A stretch of 25,857 nucleotides of DNA, taken from the IMG/VR virus record IMGVR_UViG_3300044844_000258, positions 1 to 25,857 of that record; one strand, written 5' to 3'. Every line of letters starts with the position of its first letter. The stretch's first letter is position 1. Below the pieces are notes generated by a model, which was not told the origin of the DNA, did not search any database, and saw nothing but the letters and a program-made list of their open reading frames with translations. Below are positions 19,748 to 25,857 of this stretch, piece after piece. The position numbers and the translations under genes were made by a program. Source of the stretch: a virus.

Positions 19748-20529
19748 CAGTAGTATCCCGTGACGCCGAGAGAGACGGAGCGATAAGCGTTGATGCCCAT
19801 GTTCACTGGCTCAACGTCTCTGTCGGTCCAGACGAAGCCGACATCGGTCGTGATCTTGGATGGATTGCCAGTGATGAAGAATGGCTGCAATGGAAGCGTC
19901 TTGGCGAAGGGCTCGAAGTAGGTATCGTACCAAGTCGTTGTGAGGTATTCCCAATCGTAAGATGAGGTGACAGCACGCCTCTTGATGATGCGCCCAAGCC
20001 ATTGGCCGGTCTCAGAGAACTGTTGCTGTGCTTCCGTGACGCGGTTGAGGTTGAGCGGCCTATGTCCTCCGTATATCGGGATTGGCATTTGCAATGCAGC
20101 GCCCGCGCGGATGATGCCGATGGCGATGTCCGTGCCATCGTTCACGTTCACTCGCACTTCTCGGACGGTGTAGAGCGACCCAGCATTATTAAAGAACACC
20201 GCGATAGTCGAGTTGTCAGTTGGCGAGATCGTCGCACGAGTGGTGTGACCACCTCCGACTGTTGCCGCCGTGGAGATCGTGACTGTCTTGCCAGATAGGT
20301 TGTGCGCTGCAATGAAGACGCAATCGATAGATACGTCTGCCGCTGCCACAAGCGTCCAGTTATTCGAGCCTGGCGCAAGTTCCCACCGCTGCGATGTGTA
20401 GTCATTGGCAGCATAAGCCGGATTGGTTCCATCGCCAGAGACAGTGCCGGTTATCATGTCCCACAAGATGCGGGCATGGTTTAGCGGCTCATTCGTGGAG
20501 ACGGTATAGTTGCTCGTGGAGATGGTCAT
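19747..20529 (-). CDS. Tail-tip structural protein
   Basis: This 260-residue beta-rich protein includes NEPLNHARILWDMITGTVS, YTSQRWELAPGSNNWTLVAA, the segment CVFIAAHNLSGKTVTISTAA and GVTGYY at the end. Proteins of this kind stand directly upstream of the BR0599-type hub gene in alphaproteobacterial phages. A 'domain of sandwich type for virion surface' is plausible: the IAAHNL segment is a common phage tail motif. Junctions with both neighbours are tight. I cannot give a more specific role. Confidence 0.65.
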   Translation of the reverse strand: MTISTSNYTVSTNEPLNHARILWDMITGTVSGDGTNPAYAANDYTSQRWELAPGSNNWTLVAAADVSIDCVFIAAHNLSGKTVTISTAATVGGGHTTRATISPTDNSTIAVFFNNAGSLYTVREVRVNVNDGTDIAIGIIRAGAALQMPIPIYGGHRPLNLNRVTEAQQQFSETGQWLGRIIKRRAVTSSYDWEYLTTTWYDTYFEPFAKTLPLQPFFITGNPSKITTDVGFVWTDRDVEPVNMGINAYRSVSLGVTGYY

Positions 20530-21141
20530 CTAGCTTGCCATTATGATCCAATTGGTGCCATCGCAAATTAACAGAACCCAAATGCCAGCCGTTCCAGTTG
20601 TTCCTGGCAATAGCGTTGATGCTGCGGCTCCACCTGCTTGAGGGACAACATTAGAAGACGCAGATTGAACGACAAGATTAACCGTCTTTTTAATCAGCAA
20701 TTGTCGCCCTGCATTTGTTGCAGCAGCAGGAAGCGTTATTGTATGAGTGCCACTGGAGTGAGCAATAATGACAGCATAGTCTGTGCTGGAAACCGTATAG
20801 CTGGACGCTGTAATTGTGACCGGAGCAGCAAGGGCAAACGATCCATTGACTTGCAGCTTCGCAGTCGGCGTTGCCGTGCCGATGCCTACGCGATCCGTTG
20901 ATGCGTCTACGAAGACAAGGTTGGCGTCGGTATCTCCCTCGATGCGTTGGTCTACATCAGCGCCAGCATCATTGAAGACGTTGGCCCCTGCGAATGATGC
21001 AGCCGGGACATTCTGAAACAGTTCCTCGCGGGTCTGCTTCTTGGTCTCCGGGACACTTGTATCCACCACCACATAGAGATCATCGGTGGCCGTGTTGGCC
21101 CCGGTCAGTGCTGATAGTGCGCTGATCTTGATGTCGGCCAT
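20530..21141 (-). CDS. Fibre-like virion protein with GIGTATP motif
   Basis: This 203-residue protein starts DIKISALSALTGANTATDD and has the motif RVGIGTATPTAKLQVNGSF at 84-102, the 'GIGT.sPxxkL.V.G' signature of tail fibres and of proteins ending in intramolecular chaperones. After it comes a beta-rich Ser/Thr/Ala domain (TYTVSS-like repeats, then GTHTITLPAAATNAGRQLLI), which is often found in receptor-binding tips. There is no C-terminal chaperone peptidase here. It lies between the tape measure gene and the tail-tip genes. It is probably a virion fibre or decoration component. Confidence 0.6.
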   Translation of the reverse strand: MADIKISALSALTGANTATDDLYVVVDTSVPETKKQTREELFQNVPAASFAGANVFNDAGADVDQRIEGDTDANLVFVDASTDRVGIGTATPTAKLQVNGSFALAAPVTITASSYTVSSTDYAVIIAHSSGTHTITLPAAATNAGRQLLIKKTVNLVVQSASSNVVPQAGGAAASTLLPGTTGTAGIWVLLICDGTNWIIMAS

Positions 21142-23315
21142 CAGGCTATCACTCCGCGAATTGTGCCGCCGTTGCGCTGCGTGCTGTTAAGCTGGTCGAT
21201 GAACTGCCTGGCGAACTTCTCACCAAAGCCCATCGGATCATTCATCATTGTAAACTGGAACGTGGTCGTTGGCGATGCCGCTGCCGGGGCTGCGGATGCA
21301 CCACCGCCACCGCCTCGACGGCCACCACCGCCTCCACCACCGCCGCCACCACCGCCACCGCCTTCGGAGACGCCCTTGATAGCCGCCACTGCGCTCATGC
21401 CCTTGGCAAAGACGGCGGCGTAGGCTGCAAACTTTTCAGCAGGAGTAAGGCCAACCTTCATTGCGTCAACGGCTGCTACAATTGTGGAAACAATGGCTTG
21501 TGCTGCTCCAAGTGCTTTCGCTACCTTTAGCATCTTTTTGCCGCCATTCTGGAATGCAGCCGCCATGCTTCCAAGTCCAGCCTCAACATTCTGCAAATCA
21601 TTCTGAACGCGCATTCTTTCGATTTCATTCAGATCATTTGCGTGTTGCTCCGCACGTTGCCGCATTAGTTCTTTGAACTCTGCATCGAGTTCATCCTTGC
21701 CGGTCAAATGCCCGCGAAGCAATTCCATATCTGCTGCATATTCAGCATCAAGAATTTCGCGCTCAGACTTAAATCCTTCGCGGATCGATTCAAGCCTAGC
21801 CATATAGAATGCGTCTACCTCTTGCGATGGCGAAACGCCCGGGACTATATCCTTGTTTTTGTTATCCTCTTCGGTTTTTATGTTACCGCCACCGACGCCG
21901 CTACCTGCGCCGCCAGCTAAACCTCCACCCATTGCGCCGAATGCCGATGAAACAGCATTTCCTGCTGCTGTACTAAACGCACCAACAAAATCTTCATTGA
22001 CACGAGAAGCCATGCGGCCTGTGAATGCCGACCACTCTTTGTCGAAGTTTGAGGCAAAGGTATTTGTAAATTGAAAGGCCGTGACCTCCCCCACACGGTC
22101 AAAGGTAACGCCCGTGTAAGATGCAATCTTGTTAACAGCATCAATCACATTGTTGACGTAGCCGATAGCCTTATTCGTCATGTCGGCAAGTGTTCTTAGA
22201 ACAGCATTGCTCATGCCAACAAAGGCTGCTCCAATAGCATTAGGAAGGTCCAAGAAGACTGTTTTTATGCCATCATAAGCGTTGATAAATCCACGAGCGA
22301 TAAAATTGGCTGCGTCCTTTGCAATGTTGACCACATCAACGCCAATCGCTGACTTGATGTCATCGCGGAACACAAAGGCTGCGACAGAAGCACCTGCTAA
22401 CGCACCAACTATAAGTCCAATCGGGTTTGCAAGCATTGCAAGCGTGATTGACTTGATGGCATTGGATATAGCAATCAGTCCACCTGCCGTAGTTGTCAAT
22501 CCCGTCAGAACGGCGGGAGCATAGAATCCTGCGATTGCAGCAACAGCAATCGCTGCATAAGGCGCAATCTCTTGAATTGTACCGCCGAGCTTTACCATTG
22601 CCTCAGCACCGGCAACAGATACGTTCAAGAATGCTTGTGCTAGAGGAAGCGTGGCAGAAGCCAACTTGATCATTGCCCCTTGGCCTACAGCCCCAAGATC
22701 GCTGATCGTATCGTTGAACTGTTCCGCCCTTTTGGCAGTGTCTTCCGAAATGGAAATCCCAAGATCGATTGCCCGCTGCCTCATTTGCTCGAGGCCATTC
22801 GATCCGGCATTGAGCATCGGGATCATTGATGCACCGGAACGTCCAAGCAACTCCATCGCTAGGGCTGTCTTTTGTGCGCCATCTGGGATTGACGCAAAGC
22901 GGTCCGCCAAGTCCATAAGAACTTGGTCCGTGCTACGCAGTGAGCCATCAGAATTCTGGATGGCTACGCCGAGTTGATTGAACAGATCAGCATTCGTGAC
23001 CATGCTCTTGGACAGGAATCTCATTCCTGTTTCGAGGTCAGTAAATGTCAGATCGGAAAGTTTCGCCGCATAAGAAAGTTCAGACAAAGCCTTGGTTGTA
23101 GAGCCAACCTTTTGAGCAGATTTGCCCACGGCATCAGCGAAATCAATTGCTGCCTTTCCAGCAGCAACAAAAACACCAGCGGAAAGTGCCCCGGCGATCC
23201 CAGCCGCAGCGCCCTTCGCAAACCTGCTTAGTGAACTTTCAGCCTTGCCCAGTGCTCGATCAAGGCCAGACGAATTGCCGGTGATGTTGACTTCGATCCC
23301 GCTAACTTGAGCCAT
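21141..23315 (-). CDS. Tail tape measure protein
   Basis: This 724-residue protein fixes tail length and is injected with the DNA. It has the usual plan: an N-terminal helical part (VNITGNSSGLDRALGKAESS, then RFAKGAAAGIAGALSAGVFVAAG), a long coiled and hydrophobic middle with membrane-like spans (AAIAVAAIAGFYAPAVLTGL, ANPIGLIVGALAGASVAAFV), a charged coiled coil (DELDAEFKELMRQRAEQHAN) and a glycine-run region near the C-terminus (GGGGGG tracts, about 21300-21362). At about 1.5 angstrom per residue this predicts a tail near 110 nm. Its start overlaps the -1 frame chaperone ORF by 14 bases. Confidence 0.9.
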   Translation of the reverse strand: MAQVSGIEVNITGNSSGLDRALGKAESSLSRFAKGAAAGIAGALSAGVFVAAGKAAIDFADAVGKSAQKVGSTTKALSELSYAAKLSDLTFTDLETGMRFLSKSMVTNADLFNQLGVAIQNSDGSLRSTDQVLMDLADRFASIPDGAQKTALAMELLGRSGASMIPMLNAGSNGLEQMRQRAIDLGISISEDTAKRAEQFNDTISDLGAVGQGAMIKLASATLPLAQAFLNVSVAGAEAMVKLGGTIQEIAPYAAIAVAAIAGFYAPAVLTGLTTTAGGLIAISNAIKSITLAMLANPIGLIVGALAGASVAAFVFRDDIKSAIGVDVVNIAKDAANFIARGFINAYDGIKTVFLDLPNAIGAAFVGMSNAVLRTLADMTNKAIGYVNNVIDAVNKIASYTGVTFDRVGEVTAFQFTNTFASNFDKEWSAFTGRMASRVNEDFVGAFSTAAGNAVSSAFGAMGGGLAGGAGSGVGGGNIKTEEDNKNKDIVPGVSPSQEVDAFYMARLESIREGFKSEREILDAEYAADMELLRGHLTGKDELDAEFKELMRQRAEQHANDLNEIERMRVQNDLQNVEAGLGSMAAAFQNGGKKMLKVAKALGAAQAIVSTIVAAVDAMKVGLTPAEKFAAYAAVFAKGMSAVAAIKGVSEGGGGGGGGGGGGGGRRGGGGGASAAPAAASPTTTFQFTMMNDPMGFGEKFARQFIDQLNSTQRNGGTIRGVIA

Positions 23316-23481
23316 GTAACAGTTCCTTTAATTCCTCTACATCGGCCCTAGTCAGCTTCCCTGCGTATGTTTCGCCTGGCTCTTTCGGCTTCTTCAACTC
23401 GTATTCCAACCACCACTCGGGAATGGTCATCTCCCAGAACTCGCTAGGCTGAATTCCCCATTCCCTCGCCCATAGATACAT
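23302..23481 (-). CDS. Second tail assembly chaperone frame (T-like)
   Basis: A 59-residue frame starts MYLWAREWGIQPSEFWEMTI and ends VEELKELLHGSS, in the -1 frame relative to the chaperone gene 23493-23870. The 'WGIxPxEFWxMTxxE' pattern is that of tail assembly chaperones of GTA-like and siphovirus tails. The frame is open upstream to the slippery site at 23559-23565, so a ribosome shifting there makes a 189-residue fusion (104 + 85 residues). It could also start alone at ATG 23481, behind a weak GGAACGGG. Its end overlaps the tape measure start by 14 bases, as is typical for lambda G-T. Confidence 0.75.
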   Translation of the reverse strand: MYLWAREWGIQPSEFWEMTIPEWWLEYELKKPKEPGETYAGKLTRADVEELKELLHGSS

Positions 23482-23492
23482 CCCGTTCCAGT

Positions 23493-23870
23493 CTAGTTCT
23501 CCATACTCTCCATGATCTTCGCCCTCGCCTTCGACTGGCTTTCGGTCTGGGCGTCTGGATTTTTTGACTTGTCCTCAGTTGGAGAGAACGATGTCAGCAC
23601 AAGGCTGATCAAGGAAGTGATGCTGTCTTGGTCGCCCGTCACCAGTTCCTCATAGACCTGTTCGTCCGTGACCTTGACACCTGCCGACTGCAACATCTTG
23701 GAAAGAACGAAAGCGATGTGGCTGACAGGCGGGCGACCTTGGCTTGTGCGAACGGCAATGTCCGTGAAGGATATGTCGCCCATCTCGATGGATCGCATCA
23801 GTTTCATGGAAGGGACGAAGCGATACTCTTCACCCTTCCACTTGATTGTTAGCTCCCGAAAAATTGCCAT
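23493..23870 (-). CDS. Tail assembly chaperone (G-like)
   Basis: This 125-residue protein occupies the lambda gpG position between the tail tube and tape measure genes. The N-terminal half (IKWKGEEYRFVPSMKLMRSI) is a compact beta-start domain seen in phage chaperones; the rest is helical (SHIAFVLSKMLQSAG, DEQVYEELVTG, SLISLVLTSF), ending in a charged linker. Codons 103-104 form the A-AAA-AAT slip site, so a share of ribosomes should change frame and add the T-like part. Both forms together would wrap the tape measure before tube polymerisation. Assignment rests on position, family resemblance and the frameshift signal. Confidence 0.8.
   Translation of the reverse strand: MAIFRELTIKWKGEEYRFVPSMKLMRSIEMGDISFTDIAVRTSQGRPPVSHIAFVLSKMLQSAGVKVTDEQVYEELVTGDQDSITSLISLVLTSFSPTEDKSKNPDAQTESQSKARAKIMESMEN
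23559..23565 (-). promoter_or_regulatory. Predicted -1 ribosomal frameshift site A-AAA-AAT
   Basis: On the minus strand the bases read A AAA AAT in the zero frame of the chaperone gene (Lys103-Asn104), an ideal X-XXY-YYZ heptamer. An SD-like GAGGA (23576-23572) lies six bases before it and could stimulate slipping. The -1 frame has a stop five codons upstream and stays open for 85 codons afterwards, ending at 23302. Confidence 0.75.
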
Positions 23871-23872
23871 GA

Positions 23873-24262
23873 TTACGAGGCCGTGAACGTAATCGTGCCA
23901 GAAGACTGGATCGAGGCCGTGAAGGTCGTGGCGTCTGCCTGTTCGCCGGTCACAGCGAAGCTGGCAAGGAAGAAGTTGCCGGTGAACGATCCAAGGCCAA
24001 GCAGTTCGATGGTGTAGGCTTCGAGCAGCGCCGAGGCGGTGCCAACGGCAAGCGCCAGGAAGGTGGTGTCCTCAAGGATGCCTTCGACTTCGGCATCGAT
24101 GGAGCGGACACCGACATCAGCCAGCATCTTGCGCCAGCCGTTGTCATCCTTTTCGGTGATGTCAATCGGCTCATTGTTGATGGTGAAGCTATCGGCACGA
24201 GCACCAGCTACGGCAGTCGAGCCACGCTTGATACGGACTTTGCGTCCAGCGATTGCGGGCAT
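23873..24262 (-). CDS. Major tail tube protein, short paralogue
   Basis: This 129-residue protein has the layout of TP901-1-type tail tube proteins: GRKVRIKRG, ADSFTINNEPIDITEKDDNG, WRKMLADVGVRSIDAEVEGI, then the LGLGSFTGNFFL strand pair and EQADATTFTASIQSSG at the end. By eye it matches the neighbouring 226-residue protein over about 120 residues with around 55% identity. It lacks the C-terminal Ig-like domain. It should form rings of the tail tube or a sub-part of the tube. The AAAGGAA site is good. No frame disruption is seen. Confidence 0.8.
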   Translation of the reverse strand: MPAIAGRKVRIKRGSTAVAGARADSFTINNEPIDITEKDDNGWRKMLADVGVRSIDAEVEGILEDTTFLALAVGTASALLEAYTIELLGLGSFTGNFFLASFAVTGEQADATTFTASIQSSGTITFTAS

Positions 24263-24278
24263 GTTTCAGTTCCTTTCT

Positions 24279-24959
24279 TTAGGTCACGGGTCCACGGATG
24301 TTGGAGAAGGCCACCGTAGACCCTACGCTATTGGTGGCGGTTACACGGCACCGGATATACTTTCCGGTGTCGGAGCCTGTGAGTGTGTATGTCGTTCCGG
24401 TAGCAGATGCGATGTTGGACCATGACGGGTCATTGGGATCAGCAGCATTGGCGCGCTGCCACTGGCGGGCGAACGTGATCGTGGCATCGCCAGCCCATGT
24501 GCCGTTTGTCGTGGTCTGGACGTTGGTTCCGGAGAGCGTTCCGGTGATCGCCGGGAGAACCGTATTGTATGGGCCGATTGTGGCCGTCATGTTCTCGCCG
24601 CTCTCAAGTGTGGCGGTGAAGGTCACAACATCAGCCTGTTCTGCGCCGATCTGAAGGCCTTGGAGCATGAAGTCGCCGGTCAAGGTGCCGATGCCGCTGA
24701 TCGTAACCACACATTCCTTGAGGAGCGCCGTGGTGGCGGTGCCTACGGAATCCGCCAAGAGGACGGTATCCTTTAGCACGCCTTCGATCTCGCAAGAGAC
24801 AGAGCGCAAGCCAACATCGCCTAGCATGGTGCGCCAGCCGGAATCGTCCTTGTCCGTGATGTCGAGCGGCTCATTATTGATCGTCACGCTGTCAGCACGA
24901 GCGCCCACGATGTTGGAGCCGTTGCGGCTTATGCGAACTGATCGGCCAGAAATAGCCAT
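24279..24959 (-). CDS. Major tail tube protein with Ig-like C-terminal domain
   Basis: This 226-residue protein contains a tail tube domain (1-about 130: VRISRNGSNIVGARADSVTI, DITDKDDSGWRTMLGDVGLR, LTGDFMLQGLQIGAEQADVV). It continues with a C-terminal Ig-like domain (about 135-226: LPAITGTLSGTNVQTTTNGT, ITFARQWQRANAADP, TYTLTGSDTGKYIRCRVTAT), the last part being a standard Ig/Fn3-type fold. Ig-like domains on tail tube subunits project outwards and are thought to help adhesion. It precedes its shorter paralogue by 16 bases. Which one builds most of the tube is unknown; both may be incorporated. Confidence 0.8.
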   Translation of the reverse strand: MAISGRSVRISRNGSNIVGARADSVTINNEPLDITDKDDSGWRTMLGDVGLRSVSCEIEGVLKDTVLLADSVGTATTALLKECVVTISGIGTLTGDFMLQGLQIGAEQADVVTFTATLESGENMTATIGPYNTVLPAITGTLSGTNVQTTTNGTWAGDATITFARQWQRANAADPNDPSWSNIASATGTTYTLTGSDTGKYIRCRVTATNSVGSTVAFSNIRGPVT

Positions 24960-24998
24960 GCAAGAACCTCTTCTTTGGCCGTGATTATATCACGGAAA

Positions 24999-25427
24999 CT
25001 ATGCAATCCACAATACACGGTACAAGATGAGGCCGCGCTTGGTCTTGCCGTCAGGATCGCGCGAGAAATTGCAAGAATCAAGTTCGGTGGTGATGTGCGT
25101 GACACCCGCAATGGAAAGCGGCTGGCGGCGCATCCGGCCATCGACGGCATCGACTACGGTCTTGAGATCGAGCATGGATGCGGCACGATCCCACACATCA
25201 ATCTGAACGATGGCCGATCCACCGAGATCATCCTTGCTGTCGAACGGATTGATTGTGTCAGCCCCGATGGTGATGAACGGGAATGCCGATTCCAACTCAC
25301 TGTCAGCCGCCTGGGGGACATCGGTGAAGATCGCCACGAGCGGGCTGTAGTAGGTGCTGAGAAGGCTTGTCACGGCGCTATCGTTAAGCCGGTTGTAGAC
25401 TGCCGTCTGGAGGTCATCGGACTTCAT
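24999..25427 (-). CDS. DUF3168-type tail completion protein
   Basis: This 142-residue protein begins MKSDDLQTAVYNRLNDSAVT, continues with VPQAADSELESAFPFITIGA and IVQIDVWDRAASMLDLKTVV, and ends DPDGKTKRGLILYRVLWIA. This matches DUF3168, the family containing tail terminator/completion proteins that cap the tail tube and join it to the head. It overlaps the upstream HK97-gp10-like gene by ATGA and precedes the tail tube genes, the canonical order. Confidence 0.8.
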   Translation of the reverse strand: MKSDDLQTAVYNRLNDSAVTSLLSTYYSPLVAIFTDVPQAADSELESAFPFITIGADTINPFDSKDDLGGSAIVQIDVWDRAASMLDLKTVVDAVDGRMRRQPLSIAGVTHITTELDSCNFSRDPDGKTKRGLILYRVLWIA

Positions 25428-25857
25428 TTCGTTGTCTTCTCCGCGCGTGCCTTGGCCTTGGCGATTGCAATGTTAACCAATTCTAGCATCCGTGGGATTG
25501 CTCGCTCAACAGCAGGTATCCATGCAGGACGTTTGCCCATCTTGAATGTGCCGAACTCAAGGTGATAGGCGTATGGCAATCGGCTTCCGATTGCGCGTCC
25601 ATATTTTCCTCGGTTTTCAATGTAGGTTGATGTCAGCAAAGCGCCTCCATCGGTGGCCGGGGCTTCGCCTTCTTTTGACGCCTGATGCTTGATGTCTCTG
25701 TTTTTTCCCTTGTAATAAATCCGACCTGTTTTCGGCGGGTTCTCAATAGCATTTCTAACGTCTCTCAAAGCGTTTTGTGCGGTTGCTTTGACAATCAGCT
25801 CTAAAGAGTTGCCAAGGTCTTTCCCATAGGCTTGCAAGGCCGCGTTGACCTCTTTCA
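25424..25857 (-). CDS. HK97 gp10-like head-tail connector (start just off the edge)
   Basis: The frame extends to the window end. The open codons at the edge read (A)TG AAA GAG GTC AAC, so the true ATG very probably has its A one base outside; an internal TTG start would lose six residues. The protein (about 144 residues; window portion VNAALQAYGKDLGNSLELIV, then PYAYHLEFGTFKMGKRPAWI) shows the YHLEFGT...RPxxxP motif of HK97-gp10-type minor tail or neck proteins. The central segment is basic (YYKGKNRDIKHQ). It precedes DUF3168, the usual order. Confidence 0.75.
   Translation of the reverse strand, partial: KEVNAALQAYGKDLGNSLELIVKATAQNALRDVRNAIENPPKTGRIYYKGKNRDIKHQASKEGEAPATDGGALLTSTYIENRGKYGRAIGSRLPYAYHLEFGTFKMGKRPAWIPAVERAIPRMLELVNIAIAKAKARAEKTTK

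Noticed and set aside
21300-21362. CCACCGCC repeats as a microsatellite or CRISPR-like repeat
   Set aside because: They encode the glycine run of the tape measure protein in frame and are explained by coding sequence; spacing is not that of a CRISPR array.

Overview
The window is part of a tailed bacteriophage or prophage genome with a long-tailed (siphovirus-type) tail module. It contains tail tube, tail assembly chaperone, tape measure, baseplate and fibre-like genes, a holin/endolysin cassette and a phage replication-recombination module. No ribosomal RNA, tRNA, CRISPR array, insertion sequence or integrase was seen. GC-rich coding sequence and the style of the tail chaperone, tail-tip and holin proteins suggest an alphaproteobacterial host; this is inference and only moderately secure.

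Layout. (1) Positions 1-2938, minus strand: an operon of small genes starting at a predicted promoter near 2963-2991. It runs leftwards through DUF551-type and hypothetical proteins, an HTH/sigma-region-4 fusion, a terminator, a small XRE regulator with a likely leaderless start, a ParB-like protein and a Mom-type DNA-modification protein. It ends with the first codons of a gene that leaves the left edge, possibly the small terminase subunit. (2) Positions 2939-3412: the largest non-coding stretch, with two palindromic operators, G-rich and AT-rich tracts and a terminator; it is a candidate replication origin. (3) Positions 3413-6468, minus strand: a three-gene operon of a small HTH regulator, a cytosine-methyltransferase-like protein and a primase/ATPase. 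(4) Positions 6469-6562: a divergent control region rich in TGCAA half-sites. (5) Positions 6563-15025, plus strand: the early operon. It holds a Sak4-like ATPase, a DUF669 protein, two unknowns, a Cas4-like nuclease, a RadD-like helicase and a VRR-NUC nuclease. These are followed by a second block of small genes with its own predicted promoter, including an exported lytic transglycosylase and a 27-residue membrane microprotein. (6) Positions 14985-25857, minus strand, read right to left: neck protein (cut by the right edge), tail completion protein, two paralogous tail tube proteins, frameshifted tail chaperones, tape measure, four tail-tip/fibre proteins, lysis genes, a zincin-like protein and an HTH-phosphoesterase. 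This operon converges on and overlaps the plus-strand operon.

How it works together. The minus-strand leftward unit probably continues outside the window through terminase and head genes and re-enters at the right edge, so (1) and (6) would be one late programme on a circular or circularly permuted genome. The plus-strand unit supplies recombination and repair, and unit (3) supplies replication. Two proteins (Mom-like and the methyltransferase-like one) point to modified phage DNA.

Most notable: a canonical -1 frameshift heptamer linking the two tail-chaperone frames, the overlapping ParB-like/Mom pair, two tandem tail tube paralogues of which one carries an Ig-like domain, a terminator overlapping a leaderless promoter, and shared TTGCA-based control elements.
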